Counted from the stretch's first letter, positions 8,262-17,696 are shown. The stretch: DNA of 64,000 nt from Paenibacillus humicus NBRC 102415 (GCF_004000905.1 NZ_BIMD01000006.1:1-64000), one strand, 5' to 3'. A program made the numbers and translations. Notes: generated by a model not told the origin, from the letters alone.

Positions 8262-9044
8262 TTGACCCGAAATAAAGTCGAGATCTGCGGAGTGGATACT
8301 TCCAAACTCCCCGTGCTTACGAACGTCGAAATGAGGGAGCTGTTCACCGCTCTCCAGACCCAGAACGAGTGGTCCGCAAGAGAGAAGCTCGTGAACGGGA
8401 ACCTGAGGCTCGTCCTCAGCGTCATCCAGCGGTTCAACAACCGGGGAGAATTCGTGGACGACCTGTTCCAGGTCGGCTGCATCGGACTCATGAAGGCCAT
8501 CGATAATTTTGACCTCAGTCAAAACGTCAAGTTTTCCACATATGCCGTCCCTATGATCATCGGCGAGATCCGCCGCTACCTGCGGGACAACAACCCGATC
8601 CGGGTATCGCGCTCGCTGCGGGATATCGCCTACAAGGCGCTGCAGGTCCGCGACAGCCTCACGAACCAGAATTCCCGCGAGCCGACGATCTTCGAGATAT
8701 CCGAGGCGCTCGGCGTGCCGAAGGAGGACGTCGTCTTCGCCCTGGACGCCATCCAGGATCCGGTTTCCCTGTTCGAGCCGATCTATCATGACGGCGGCGA
8801 CCCGATCTACGTGATGGACCAGATCAGCGACGACCGCAACAAGGACATCAGCTGGATCGAGGAGATCGCCCTGCGCGAGGCGATGCACAAGCTGAACCAG
8901 CGCGAGAAGATGATTCTGTCGATGCGCTTCTTCGACGGCAAGACGCAGATGGAGGTGGCCGACGAGATCGGCATCTCGCAGGCGCAGGTGTCCCGCCTCG
9001 AGAAGTCGGCCATCCAGCAGCTTCAGAAGCATGTCAAGAGCTGA
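8262..9044 (+). CDS. sigG: Sporulation sigma factor G
   Basis: A 260-residue sigma-70 family factor nearly collinear with B. subtilis SigG. It has the diagnostic N-terminus MTRNKVEICGVDTSKLPVL, the region-2 stretch around RLVLSVIQRFNNRGEFVDD, region 3 near NPIRVSRSLRDIAYKALQ and the region-4 helix-turn-helix EVADEIGISQAQVSRLEK. Start is TTG behind GGGAGGT. SigG directs late forespore transcription after engulfment. Here it is not preceded by spoIIGA-sigE as in B. subtilis but stands directly before the ylmC-divIVA cluster. A terminator follows. Confidence 0.97.
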   Translation: MTRNKVEICGVDTSKLPVLTNVEMRELFTALQTQNEWSAREKLVNGNLRLVLSVIQRFNNRGEFVDDLFQVGCIGLMKAIDNFDLSQNVKFSTYAVPMIIGEIRRYLRDNNPIRVSRSLRDIAYKALQVRDSLTNQNSREPTIFEISEALGVPKEDVVFALDAIQDPVSLFEPIYHDGGDPIYVMDQISDDRNKDISWIEEIALREAMHKLNQREKMILSMRFFDGKTQMEVADEIGISQAQVSRLEKSAIQQLQKHVKS

Positions 9045-9080
9045 GGCTGGCCGCTGCGGCCAGGCTCCATGACGAACTCC

Positions 9081-9102
9081 AGGCGCCTTCGGGCGCCTTT
9101 TT
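9081..9102 (+). terminator. Intrinsic terminator after sigG
   Basis: AGGCGCC-TTCG-GGCGCCT followed by TTTTC: a short perfect stem with a stable UUCG loop and a U tract. Confidence 0.85.
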
Positions 9103-9181
9103 CATGCGGGCTTGGGCTGATCGGCCGCCTTCCGTCATATACTGGGAGCACTAGACCTCCAGGACGGGAAGTGCGGCGCGC

Positions 9182-9472
9182 ATGCTCATGAAAATATCCG
9201 AATTCCAAACCAAGGACGTCATCAATATCGTCGACGGCAAAAAGCTCGGCCAAATCAGCGACATGGAAATCGATCTGAGGCAGGGGCGCATCGATTCCAT
9301 CGTCGTGCCTAATTTCACGCGTTTCTTCGGCATGTTCGGGAGCGGGGCGGATCTCATCATTCCGTGGCGCAACATCGTCAAGATCGGCGCCGACGTCGTG
9401 CTCGTCCGGATGGAGAACGCCGGCGGGGTCAAGGCGTATCTGGAGGATGACGACATCCAGGAGAAGCTGTAG
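9182..9472 (+). CDS. ylmC: YlmC/YmxH-family sporulation protein (PRC-barrel)
   Basis: A 96-residue single PRC-barrel-like domain with the family pattern KISEFQTKDVINI...GKKLGQISDMEID near the N-terminus and IIPWRNIVKIGADVVLVR in the second half. The family sits between sigG and pgeF in many spore-formers, as here, and its molecular role is unknown. Two in-frame ATGs (9182 and 9188) are possible; the ribosome binding site is weak for both. Confidence 0.88.
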   Translation: MLMKISEFQTKDVINIVDGKKLGQISDMEIDLRQGRIDSIVVPNFTRFFGMFGSGADLIIPWRNIVKIGADVVLVRMENAGGVKAYLEDDDIQEKL

Positions 9473-9590
9473 CGAACAGCCGCGAGGAAAACCTGTTGGC
9501 GAACAGCCGCCAGAAAAAGCCGCGGCGGAGCCGCCCCGCCTTCCCCGCTCCGCGCCGGCCATGGTACACTAGGCTGGAGGTGATGGCAAA

Positions 9591-10451
9591 ATGGAGGCAT
9601 TCGTTCCGCGCGATAACGGGAACCCGGCGAAGGAAGCTTCGCTTTTTTTATTGGAATCATGGACCGGCGGCGGCAGCGTTACGGCCGGCTTCACCGGACG
9701 GCAGGGCGGCGTCAGCCGGGAGCCTTGGGCTTCCCTGAATATGGGGCTGCATGTCGGGGACGACGACGCGTCTGTCCGGACGAACCGCATGCGGCTGGCC
9801 GATGCGCTTGGCTGGCCCTATGAGTCCTTCACCTGCGGAGAGCAGGTGCATGGCTGCGCCGTCCAGGCCATCAGCCGCGGCGATGCCGGGCGCGGACGCG
9901 ATTCGCGCGCGACGGCCGTCCCGGATACGGACGCGCTGATGACGGATGAGCCGGGCGTTCTGCTCGTTTCCTTTTACGCCGACTGCGTGCCCTTGTACTT
10001 CTGGGACCCGTCCAGAGGAGCGGTGGCGCTTGCCCATGCGGGCTGGAAGGGAACCGTAGGGGGAATCGCCCGCGCGACCGTCGAAGCGATGGGCAGCCGG
10101 TACGGGAGCAAGCCTGCCGACATCCGCGGAGCTGTCGGACCGTCGATCGGAGCATGCTGCTACGAGGTCGACGAAGCCGTCCTGGGGCGCGTCCGCCCGC
10201 TGCTCGGCGAGCTTGCCGAAGCTGGAATCGCTTCAGCCGACCCGGTCATTCACGGCGAGACGCCGGGCCACGGCCGGCTGAACTTGAAAGAGCTCAACCG
10301 ACAGATTATGATAAAAGCAGGAATTATGCCGTCGAATATAGAAGTTACGCAGTGGTGCACCGGCTGCCGCATGGATTTGTTCTTCTCCCATCGGATGGAA
10401 GGCGGCGGCACGGGGCGGATGGCAAGCTGGATCGGCATGGAAAGCAGGTGA
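9591..10451 (+). CDS. pgeF: Peptidoglycan editing factor PgeF (YlmD, laccase-domain family)
   Basis: A 286-residue protein of the multicopper-oxidase-like laccase-domain family (DUF152). The metal-site motifs are present: the CGEQVHG region with the first His, the DCVPLYF Cys, and HAGWKGT with the second His. Family members hydrolyse mis-incorporated amino acids from peptidoglycan precursors and, in other lineages, act on purine nucleosides. GGAGGTGATG stands before the ATG. The stop overlaps the start region of ylmE, consistent with a division-cluster operon. Confidence 0.9.
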   Translation: MEAFVPRDNGNPAKEASLFLLESWTGGGSVTAGFTGRQGGVSREPWASLNMGLHVGDDDASVRTNRMRLADALGWPYESFTCGEQVHGCAVQAISRGDAGRGRDSRATAVPDTDALMTDEPGVLLVSFYADCVPLYFWDPSRGAVALAHAGWKGTVGGIARATVEAMGSRYGSKPADIRGAVGPSIGACCYEVDEAVLGRVRPLLGELAEAGIASADPVIHGETPGHGRLNLKELNRQIMIKAGIMPSNIEVTQWCTGCRMDLFFSHRMEGGGTGRMASWIGMESR

Positions 10452-10456
10452 CGCTT

Positions 10457-11173
10457 TTGTCGCTGTCAGAGCGGAAGGCGGAAGTGGATAGAAGGATCGC
10501 GGAGGCTTGCGCCCGGAGCGGGCGCAGCCCGGAGGAAGTGAACGTCATCGCGGTGACGAAGTATGTATCGCTCGGGAGGACCAGGGAAGCGCTGGACAGC
10601 GGCTGCGTCCATCTCGGCGAGAACCGCTGGCAGGACGCCAAGGACAAGTGGGAGGCGTTTCCGGAAGGCTCCTGCGGAGCGGGAGAAGCTCCCGTCTGGC
10701 ATTTTATCGGTTCGCTGCAGACGAACAAGGTGAAGGACGTCATAGGCAAGTTTACATACATCCATTCGCTGGACAGGCTTTCCCTGGCGGATGCAATCGA
10801 CAAGAAGGCCAGGAGCCTCGGCATCGTGGTCCCATGCTTCATTCAAGTCAATGTATCCGCGGAACATTCCAAGCACGGCATCGCCCCGGAGCAGCTCCGG
10901 GATCTCGCCTCGGGTCTTGCGGCCTATCCTGGCGTGAAGCCGATCGGCCTCATGACGATGGCGCCTCACGACGAGGATTCCGAGGCAGCGCGTCCGGTCT
11001 TCCGCGGACTGCGGGAGCTGATGGAGCTGGCCAACCGCGAGAGCTGGTTCGCGGAGCCGCTGACGGAGCTCTCGATGGGAATGTCGGGCGACTTCGAGGC
11101 AGCGGTTGAGGAAGGCGCGACATGGGTGCGGCTTGGAACCATTCTCGTAGGCAAAGAGGAGGAGCTGGTATGA
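10457..11173 (+). CDS. ylmE: PLP-binding homeostasis protein YlmE/YggS
   Basis: About 238 residues. It contains the PLP-lysine stretch [10 protein letters not shown] near the N-terminus, [22 protein letters not shown], and the C-terminal phosphate-binding [25 protein letters not shown], all diagnostic of the YggS/PROSC fold-type III proteins that buffer pyridoxal phosphate. TTG at 10457 is chosen because AGGTGA lies 5 bp upstream; a GTG at 10448 overlapping the pgeF stop is the alternative. An open frame extends far upstream but only as an overlap with pgeF. It overlaps sepF by 4 bp. Confidence 0.9.
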   Translation: MSLSERKAEVDRRIAEACARSGRSPEEVNVIAVTKYVSLGRTREALDSGCVHLGENRWQDAKDKWEAFPEGSCGAGEAPVWHFIGSLQTNKVKDVIGKFTYIHSLDRLSLADAIDKKARSLGIVVPCFIQVNVSAEHSKHGIAPEQLRDLASGLAAYPGVKPIGLMTMAPHDEDSEAARPVFRGLRELMELANRESWFAEPLTELSMGMSGDFEAAVEEGATWVRLGTILVGKEEELV

Positions 11174-11616
11174 AGGTGCTTAACCGGTTCATGAACTATT
11201 TCGGCTTGCAGGACGAAGAAGAGATCATCGAGCGCGAGCCCGTCCATCAGCATGAGGATCACGAAGTTGAAACCTCGGCATCCGAAATGCGTAAACCAAC
11301 CAAAGGCAGCAATATCGTCAGCATCCATTCGCAGAAGAACATGCGCGTCGTGCTGAACGAACCCCGTTCCTATGACGAGGCGCAAGAGATCGCCGACCAT
11401 CTGCGCAACCGGCGTTCCGTCATCGTGAACCTGCAGCGCGTCCGGACGGATCTGGCCGTGCGGATCGTCGACTTCCTCAGCGGCACCGTATATGCGCTGA
11501 ACGGAAGCATTTCCAAGCTCGGCCCGAATATTTTTCTCTGCACGCCGGATTCTGTCGATGTTCAGGGCACCATAACCGAAATGCTTGCTGACGAAGACTA
11601 CAGAAAAATGAGGTGA
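11170..11616 (+). CDS. sepF: Cell division protein SepF
   Basis: A 148-residue protein. The amphipathic N-terminus [16 protein letters not shown] targets the membrane, an acidic linker follows, and the C-terminal DUF552 domain carries [18 protein letters not shown] and the INLQR-type core through [11 protein letters not shown]. SepF tethers FtsZ to the membrane and forms rings that shape the septum. The ATG overlaps the ylmE stop. Length matches B. subtilis SepF. Confidence 0.95.
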   Translation: MKVLNRFMNYFGLQDEEEIIEREPVHQHEDHEVETSASEMRKPTKGSNIVSIHSQKNMRVVLNEPRSYDEAQEIADHLRNRRSVIVNLQRVRTDLAVRIVDFLSGTVYALNGSISKLGPNIFLCTPDSVDVQGTITEMLADEDYRKMR

Positions 11617-11623
11617 CCTTGGC

Positions 11624-11893
11624 TTGGAGCAAGTCAAAGAGATCGTCCACACCCTGGAATCGATTTACTACTTTATGATTTTCGGATACATTCTGCTTTC
11701 ATGGCTGCCCAACGCCCGCGAGAGCTTCATCGGCCAGTTCCTCGGCAAGATCGTCGAGCCTTATCTCAGCATCTTCCGCCGCTTCATCCCGCCGATCGGC
11801 GGCATGCTGGACATCAGCCCGATCGTCGCCCTGATCGCTCTGCGCTTTGTCGCGCAAGGCATCATCGGCGTGCTGGGCTTCTTCTTCTCCTAA
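11624..11893 (+). CDS. ylmG: YggT-family membrane protein YlmG
   Basis: 89 residues with two membrane helices (about 10-30 and 68-88) and the family signature in between, LGKIVEPYLSIFRRFIPPIGGMLDISPIVALI. The TTG start has GAGGTGACC upstream. The family lies in division clusters of Gram-positives; a septal or membrane-organising role is inferred from that. Confidence 0.9.
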   Translation: MEQVKEIVHTLESIYYFMIFGYILLSWLPNARESFIGQFLGKIVEPYLSIFRRFIPPIGGMLDISPIVALIALRFVAQGIIGVLGFFFS

Positions 11894-11902
11894 GGCAGCC
11901 CA

Positions 11903-12685
11903 GTGGCAGACGGCCTTTATGAGCATTTTCATCCGGAGGAGCGGCCTTTCGTCGACCGCGCCCTGGAGTGGATCGGACGCTCGGCCCAGCTTCACGAGCT
12001 GAAGCGGACGGATTTCCTCGATCCCCGGCAGGCATCGATTCTGATGTCGCTCGCGAATCGGGAGCCCGACGTCGGCGTTCGATTGGATGGAGGATACGAG
12101 GGAGCGGAGCGCAGGCGGGCGCTGATTGCTCCCTCGTATCGTTATTTGGAGGGCGAGGATACGGGCATATCCGTCCTTGAAGTGCAAGCTGTATCCGGCG
12201 GCCATCTGGAGCTGGATCACGGCGACTACTTGGGAGCCGTCCTGGGGCTCGGAATCAAGCGCGACCGCATCGGAGACATCCATGTCGGTCCGGATGGAGC
12301 CCAGCTGCTTGTCGCGGACGAGATCGCCGGCTTCCTGAACGTGCATTTCCGCCAGGTCCACAAGCTCAGCGTGCTGACGGCGGTCAAGCCGCTGACGGAG
12401 CTGCGCCCGGTCGTCAGCCGGATGGAAGAGATGAGCTTCACGGTCGCGTCCATGCGGCTGGACGGCATCTGCAGCGACGTCTATCGGATCAGCCGGGCGA
12501 AGATCGTCGAGCCGATCCGGGCCGGGCGCTGCCGGGTCAACTGGAAGGGCGAGGAGGATCCTTCGAAGCAGCTGCGCGAAGGAGATGTCGTGTCCATCAA
12601 GGGACTCGGCAGGTTCAAGCTGCTGGAGGTCGACGGGATGACCAAGAAAGGCCGGATACGCGTCAAGGCAGGCAAATTCATCTGA
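11903..12685 (+). CDS. ylmH: S4-domain RNA-binding protein YlmH
   Basis: A 260-residue protein with an N-terminal alpha/beta region (ERPFVDRALEWI) and a C-terminal S4 RNA-binding domain (about residues 180-245, SSDVYRISRAKI-like through VVSIKGLGRFKLLEV). YlmH is reported in B. subtilis to bind stalled ribosome-nascent-chain complexes; here only the family match is seen. The GTG start has a weak ribosome binding site, suggesting coupling with ylmG 9 bp upstream. Confidence 0.9.
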   Translation: MADGLYEHFHPEERPFVDRALEWIGRSAQLHELKRTDFLDPRQASILMSLANREPDVGVRLDGGYEGAERRRALIAPSYRYLEGEDTGISVLEVQAVSGGHLELDHGDYLGAVLGLGIKRDRIGDIHVGPDGAQLLVADEIAGFLNVHFRQVHKLSVLTAVKPLTELRPVVSRMEEMSFTVASMRLDGICSDVYRISRAKIVEPIRAGRCRVNWKGEEDPSKQLREGDVVSIKGLGRFKLLEVDGMTKKGRIRVKAGKFI

Positions 12686-12714
12686 AACCGGCTCCCCGGG
12701 AGCTAGGACGGCTC

Positions 12715-12737
12715 GGCTCCATGCGCTGCATGGAGCC
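12715..12737 (+). terminator. Perfect hairpin between ylmH and divIVA
   Basis: GGCTCCATGC-GCT-GCATGGAGCC, a perfect 10-bp stem with a 3-nt loop 30 bp after ylmH. It has no U tract, so it is either a weak terminator or an mRNA-stabilising/processing structure in the 217-bp gap. No convincing divIVA promoter was found in the rest of the gap. Confidence 0.5.
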
Positions 12738-12902
12738 ATCCTTATATGGACAGCAAAAAATGCCGCCGTCCCGACCGATATAGGGAGGACGGATATTTTT
12801 GGCGTGGATCAGAAATTTGCAGGAATTTGCCCGGAACTGTCGAATTGGGATATCACCAACGATCGGCTTACGACGAGAACAAACCCAACAGGAGGTGCCC
12901 CA

Positions 12903-13400
12903 ATGCCGCTGACGCCATTGGACATACATAACAAGGAATTCGGAAGAAGACTTCGCGGCTACGACGAGGATGAGGTCAATGAATTCCTGGACCAGGTCAT
13001 CAAGGACTACGAGGCGCTCATCCGCGAGAACAAGGATCTTCAGAACCAGATCCTGAACCTGCAGGAGAAGCTCAACCACTTCGCCAATATCGAGGAGACG
13101 CTGAGCAAGACGATCATCGTCGCCCAGGAGGCGGCGGACGAGGTGAGGGGCAACGCCAAGAAGGAAGCGCAGCTGATCATCAAGGAAGCGGAGAAGAATG
13201 CCGACCGCATCGTCAACGACTCCATGATGAAATCCCGCAAGGTGTCGCTGGAAGTGGAGGAGCTCAAGAAACAGGCTTCAATCTACCGGACCCGCTTCCG
13301 GACGCTGGTCGAGGCGCAGCTCGAGCTGCTCGCCCAGGACGGCTGGGACAAGCTGGAGAACGCCTCGAGCAGCCTGTCTCTGGAAGGCTCGAACTATTAG
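12903..13400 (+). CDS. divIVA: Septum and pole site determinant DivIVA
   Basis: 165 residues. The N-terminal membrane-binding segment LTPLDIHNKEFGRRLRGYD and the EVNEFLDQVIKDYEALI heptads are the DivIVA/GpsB signature; a long coiled coil (about 30-140) follows. AGGAGGTG precedes this ATG; an in-frame extension to 12804 lacks homology. DivIVA localises to negatively curved membrane and places Min and sporulation proteins. The gene closes the division cluster before ileS. Confidence 0.95.
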   Translation: MPLTPLDIHNKEFGRRLRGYDEDEVNEFLDQVIKDYEALIRENKDLQNQILNLQEKLNHFANIEETLSKTIIVAQEAADEVRGNAKKEAQLIIKEAEKNADRIVNDSMMKSRKVSLEVEELKKQASIYRTRFRTLVEAQLELLAQDGWDKLENASSSLSLEGSNY

Positions 13401-13408
13401 AGCGGCGG

Positions 13409-13438
13409 TTGACACGCAGGGACTGCTGTATGTAGTAT
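13409..13438 (+). promoter_or_regulatory. ileS promoter
   Basis: TTGACA (13409-13414) and TAGTAT (13433-13438) with an 18-bp spacer, directly before the T-box leader. Predicted transcription start near 13445. A perfect hairpin CGATAA-TGGACC...GGTCC-TTATCG (13457-13483) lies at the 5' end of the leader. Confidence 0.75.
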
Positions 13439-13444
13439 AGAAAT

Positions 13445-13830
13445 AGATTTTGGCGACGATAATGGACCTGCAGGTCCTTATCGCGACATGATGGATAACA
13501 GTCAATTTCGTCGACGAGAACGAGTACGCTGAACGGTCGTTCCCCAGAGAGCCGGCATCCTGCTGCAAGCCGGCGTTCGAACTTCAGCCGAACATCCTCT
13601 CCGAGAAGCGGAGCCGAACAGCCCGTAGCCTTGTGCGCTTCGTGCCGAGTAAGCCCCGCCGGCAGTCCCACGTTATAGGGAACGCGGATGGCAGATATGC
13701 ATCCGCTGCTGAGATGCCTATGCTGAGGCGAAGCACGGTCCAATCAGGGACCTGTTTCCACGGCGACAGGGCGATTAGGGTGGTATCGCGAGTCATGCTC
13801 GCCCCTTTACACAGGGGCGGGCTTTTTTAT
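13445..13830 (+). promoter_or_regulatory. T-box riboswitch leader of ileS
   Basis: The conserved T-box AGGGTGGTATCGCG is at 13777-13790, just before a terminator: GCTCGCCCCT...AGGGGCGGGC (about 13797-13822) and six Ts. Upstream is a long structured stem I region. Uncharged tRNA-Ile would pair with the specifier loop and with the TGG-containing T-box bulge and favour the antiterminator, letting ileS be read when isoleucine is short. I could not place the specifier codon with certainty. Confidence 0.93.
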
Positions 13831-13856
13831 TTTCTCAATAGAAGGGCGTGTCAAGT

Positions 13857-16800
13857 ATGCAAAGAGTGGATGTCAAGGAAAAGGCGAGAAGCCGCGAGGA
13901 GCGGGTGCTGGCGAGATGGAGAGAGGAAGGGACGTTCAAGGCCTCGATCGAAAACCGGGAGGGCAAGCCGAACTTCGTCTTTTATGAAGGGCCGCCGACA
14001 GCAAACGGGGCTCCCCACATCGGCCACGTGCTGGGCCGCGTCATCAAGGACTTCATCGGCCGCTACAAGACGATGTCGGGCTACCGCGTCATCCGCAAAG
14101 CGGGCTGGGATACGCATGGCCTGCCGGTCGAGCTGGGCGTGGAGAAGCAGCTCGGCATTTCCGGCAAGCAGGAGATCGAGAACTACGGCGTCGAGGCCTT
14201 TGTCCAGAAATGCAAGGACAGCGTGTTCGAATACGAGCGCCAATGGCGCGAGCTGACGGAAGCGATCGGCTATTGGACGGATATGGACGATCCGTACATC
14301 ACGCTGAAGAACAGCTACATCGAGAGCGTATGGCATATCCTGTCCACCATCCATGGCAAAGGTCTGCTGTATCGCGGCCACCGCGTCAGCCCGTACTGCC
14401 CATGCTGCCAGACGACTCTCAGCTCGCATGAAGTGGCGCAAGGCTACGAGGATGTCAAGGATCTCAGCGCGACCGTCAAGTTCCCGCTGAAAAATGGGGA
14501 AGGCCATCTGCTCGCATGGACGACGACCCCATGGACGCTTCCTGCGAACACGGCCATCGCCGTCAATCCGGAGCTGACCTACTCCAAGGTGAAGCGGGAC
14601 GGCGAGGTGTACTTCGTCGCCGAGAGCCTCGTGGAGAGCGTGTTCAAGGGAGATGACAAGCCGGAAATCGTCGGCAGCGTGAAGGGCTCCGAGCTGGTAG
14701 GACTTCCGTATGAAGCGCCGTTCAATTATGTCCCGATCGAGAACGGCCATGTCGTCATCGGCGCGGACTTCGTCAGCGACACGAGCGGCACGGGCATGGT
14801 CCACATCGCGCCCGCACATGGCGACGACGACTACAAGGCCGCCCGCAAAAACGGCATCGGCCTGCTGGCCGTCGTCAACTCGCAGGGCCGTTACGTCGAC
14901 GAGGTGACGGACTGGGCCGGCCGCTTCGTCAAGGACGGAGAGGTCGACATCGAGATCGTGCGCAAGCTGAGCGAGAAGGGACTGCTCTTCTCCAAAGAGA
15001 AGTACGAGCACAGCTATCCGTTCTGCTGGCGCTGCAAATCGCCGCTGCTGTACTACGCCACGGAAAGCTGGTTCATCGAGACGACGGCCGTCAAGGATCA
15101 GCTCATCGCCAACAACAACGGCGTGGACTGGTATCCGGGCCATATCCGCGAGGGCCGCTTCGGCAAATTCCTCGAGGATCTCGTCGACTGGAACATCAGC
15201 CGCAACCGCTACTGGGGAACGCCGCTCAACGTCTGGATCTGCGAAGCGACCGGCAAGGAATACGCGCCGTCCAGCCTCGCCGACCTGCGGGCGCGCGCGA
15301 CGACGGAGCTGCCGGAGGACTTCGAGCCTCACAAGCCGTATGTCGACGAAGTGAAGCTGCACAGTCCGTTCGCGGAGGGGGCGGTCATGACCCGCACGCC
15401 TGAAGTCATCGACGTCTGGTTCGACAGCGGCTCCATGCCGTTCGCCCAGCAGCATTATCCGTTCGAGAACGAAGGCCGCTTCGCCGAGCAGTATCCGGCG
15501 GACATCATCTGCGAGGGCATCGACCAGACGCGCGGCTGGTTCTTCAGCCTGCTGGCCGTCTCGACGCTGTATAACGGACGCGCCCCTTACAAGGCCGTCA
15601 TCTCTACGGGCCATGTGCTCGACGAGAGCGGCCAGAAAATGTCGAAGTCCAAAGGCAACGTCATCGACCCGTGGGAAATCATCAACGAGTACGGCACCGA
15701 TGCGTTCCGCTGGGCATTGCTGGCCGACAGCGCTCCATGGAACAGCAAGAAGTTCTCGCGCGGCATTGTCGGAGAAGCCAAGTCGAAGGTCATTGATACG
15801 ATCGTCAACACGCATGCGTTCTTCGCTCTGTATGCGGACATCGACGGGTACGACCCCGCTTCCGATCCGCATCAGGCTTCCGAGGCGAAGCTGGACCGCT
15901 GGATCGTCTCCCGTCTCAACTCGCTCGTGCGCGACGTCGTCAAAGGGCTGGAAGGCTGGGATTTCCTCAATTCCGCCAAGGCCATCGAGGCCTTCGTCGA
16001 CGAGATGAGCAACTGGTACATCCGCCGCTCGCGCGACCGCTTCTGGGGCAGCGGCCTGACCGGCGACAAGCTGGACGCCTACCGCACGCTGCGGCATGTG
16101 CTGCTGACGCTGTCGAAGCTGATCGCTCCTTACGCGCCGCTGCTTGCCGAGGACGTATATGGAAATCTGGGCGGAAAGGGCAGCGTCCATCTCGCCGACT
16201 ATCCGGTCGTCGACGATGCCGCCATCGACGAAGCGCTTGAGCGCGACATGGAGACGGCCCGCCAGATCGTCGAGCTGGCCCGCAACGTGCGCAACGAGAC
16301 GGGCATCAAAACCCGCCAGCCGCTGTCCGAGCTGATCGTTTCTCTGAGCGGCGACTTCGAGCTTGCCGAATACGAACACATCATCAAGGATGAGATCAAT
16401 GTGAAGGGCATTACGGTGGAGCATTCCGACAGCGGCTTCGTCGACTTCGCGCTGAAGCTCAACCTCAAGGTGGCGGGCAAGAAATTCGGCAAGAACGTCG
16501 GGCCGATCCAGGCTCATCTGAAAGCTCTCGATGCCGATACGGCCCGCACGATCGTTCAAGGAGGGAGCTTCGTCTTCACGACGCCTGACGGCGAGGACGT
16601 TCCGGTCGCTCTAGACGAGCTGCTCGTGGAGAAGCAGGCAAAGCCGGGCTTCGCGTCCGCATCGGGCGGCGGCCTCACGGTCGCGCTCAATACGGACATC
16701 ACGCCGGAGCTGGAGCAGGAGGGCTGGGTGCGGGAAGTCATCCGCGCCGTGCAGGACACGCGTAAGAAGCTCGATCTGCCGATCGAGAAGCGCGTCGATC

Positions 16801-16958
16801 TCGTGCTTGATGCCGATGCGGAGCTGACGGCTGCTCTCCAGGCATTCGACAGCCTGCTGCAGGACAGCGTCCTGCTGAGCAGCGTCTCGTTTGATAGCGC
16901 CGAAGGCATGGAAAGAGTCGCTTTCGGAGAACGCGAGTTCGGCCTGCTCATCCGCTGA
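13857..16958 (+). CDS. ileS: Isoleucyl-tRNA synthetase, type-2-like
   Basis: A 1033-residue class I synthetase. HIGH lies at 54-57 in PPTANGAPHIGHV, the GWDTHGLPVE motif at 83-92, KMSKS at 594-598 (KMSKSKGN), the editing (CP1) domain is in between, and the anticodon-binding domain follows. The length, the GWDTHG form and the lack of a C-terminal Cys zinc finger fit the type-2 (eukaryote-like, often mupirocin-tolerant) IleRS rather than the roughly 920-residue type 1 of B. subtilis. ATG at 13857 suits GAAGGG upstream; a GTG at 13848 is possible. It attaches isoleucine to tRNA-Ile and is T-box-regulated. Confidence 0.95.
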   Translation: MQRVDVKEKARSREERVLARWREEGTFKASIENREGKPNFVFYEGPPTANGAPHIGHVLGRVIKDFIGRYKTMSGYRVIRKAGWDTHGLPVELGVEKQLGISGKQEIENYGVEAFVQKCKDSVFEYERQWRELTEAIGYWTDMDDPYITLKNSYIESVWHILSTIHGKGLLYRGHRVSPYCPCCQTTLSSHEVAQGYEDVKDLSATVKFPLKNGEGHLLAWTTTPWTLPANTAIAVNPELTYSKVKRDGEVYFVAESLVESVFKGDDKPEIVGSVKGSELVGLPYEAPFNYVPIENGHVVIGADFVSDTSGTGMVHIAPAHGDDDYKAARKNGIGLLAVVNSQGRYVDEVTDWAGRFVKDGEVDIEIVRKLSEKGLLFSKEKYEHSYPFCWRCKSPLLYYATESWFIETTAVKDQLIANNNGVDWYPGHIREGRFGKFLEDLVDWNISRNRYWGTPLNVWICEATGKEYAPSSLADLRARATTELPEDFEPHKPYVDEVKLHSPFAEGAVMTRTPEVIDVWFDSGSMPFAQQHYPFENEGRFAEQYPADIICEGIDQTRGWFFSLLAVSTLYNGRAPYKAVISTGHVLDESGQKMSKSKGNVIDPWEIINEYGTDAFRWALLADSAPWNSKKFSRGIVGEAKSKVIDTIVNTHAFFALYADIDGYDPASDPHQASEAKLDRWIVSRLNSLVRDVVKGLEGWDFLNSAKAIEAFVDEMSNWYIRRSRDRFWGSGLTGDKLDAYRTLRHVLLTLSKLIAPYAPLLAEDVYGNLGGKGSVHLADYPVVDDAAIDEALERDMETARQIVELARNVRNETGIKTRQPLSELIVSLSGDFELAEYEHIIKDEINVKGITVEHSDSGFVDFALKLNLKVAGKKFGKNVGPIQAHLKALDADTARTIVQGGSFVFTTPDGEDVPVALDELLVEKQAKPGFASASGGGLTVALNTDITPELEQEGWVREVIRAVQDTRKKLDLPIEKRVDLVLDADAELTAALQAFDSLLQDSVLLSSVSFDSAEGMERVAFGEREFGLLIR

Positions 16959-17022
16959 ACGGTTCGGTCCAGGCCGGCAGCGGAATGAGTTCCGGCTGCT
17001 CCACGGAGCCAGCCAAAGCCGA

Positions 17023-17055
17023 CCCCCTGAAGGGATCCCCTCAGGGGGTTTCTTG
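17023..17055 (+). terminator. Intrinsic terminator after ileS
   Basis: CCCCCTGA and TCAGGGGG form a perfect 8-bp stem, followed by TTTCTT. The 264-bp gap 16959-17221 holds no other recognisable element. Confidence 0.85.
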
Positions 17056-17221
17056 TCTGCCTGCTCGGCTGCATTCGGCTTGGGAAGAGGAAGAATCCTC
17101 CAGACTCCAATCGGACATACTAGAGGTCGAACGGACGAAAGTCCAAGCCTCTTTTTCGCGTCGAGAAAGCAAAGCAGCCGGAAGAAGAGAGGACGTCCAG
17201 GAAAACGAACGGAGGCGGGGC

Positions 17222-17557
17222 ATGGGCGAAGACAAGCGCAGGGAAGAACGGGCTGAGCTCGAAAAAAGCAGCCGGCTCGAGGATCGGCTGGAGAAGATCG
17301 CAATGGATCTGGAACGCTCTCAAATGGCCGGGTACGTGGATCTGCTCAATCGGCCGCTGTCGCTCATATGGCGCAACGTCGTCGCCGGCATCTCCAGAGG
17401 GGTCGGGTACGCGATCGGGCTGACCGTATTTGCCGCAACGATATTGTACATCCTTCAAGCCCTCGGCCAGCTGAATCTTCCCATTATCGGCGACTATATC
17501 GCGGATATTGTCCGAATCGTTCAGATCCAGCTGGAGGGCAAAAACGGCTATCAATAA
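17222..17557 (+). CDS. DUF5665-like membrane protein
   Basis: 111 residues. A charged, probably helical N-terminus (RREERAELEKSSRLEDRLEKIA) is followed by the conserved core YVDLLNRPLSLIWRNVVAGISRGVGYAIGLTVFAATILYIL with one or two membrane segments (about residues 60-85). This core is found in a small uncharacterised Firmicute family (DUF5665). GGAGGCGGGG precedes the ATG. An upstream in-frame extension to 16985 lacks a ribosome binding site and overlaps the ileS terminator, so it is rejected. Confidence 0.75.
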   Translation: MGEDKRREERAELEKSSRLEDRLEKIAMDLERSQMAGYVDLLNRPLSLIWRNVVAGISRGVGYAIGLTVFAATILYILQALGQLNLPIIGDYIADIVRIVQIQLEGKNGYQ

Positions 17558-17696
17558 CATTCAAGCGTTCATTCGTCGAAGGAGGAACGGACCGGAATCA
17601 TTCCAATGAGGCAGAATTCAGGCGGTTTCGGCCTGTCGAATCGGACGGAGCTGCGGCAGGCGGCGGCGAAGGGCTGCAGGCTTCGCAGCCTTCCGA

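Noticed and set aside
10154-10456. Long N-terminal extension of ylmE
   Set aside because: It overlaps pgeF completely and has Arg/Pro-rich shadow composition; homologues begin near the TTG/GTG at 10448-10457.
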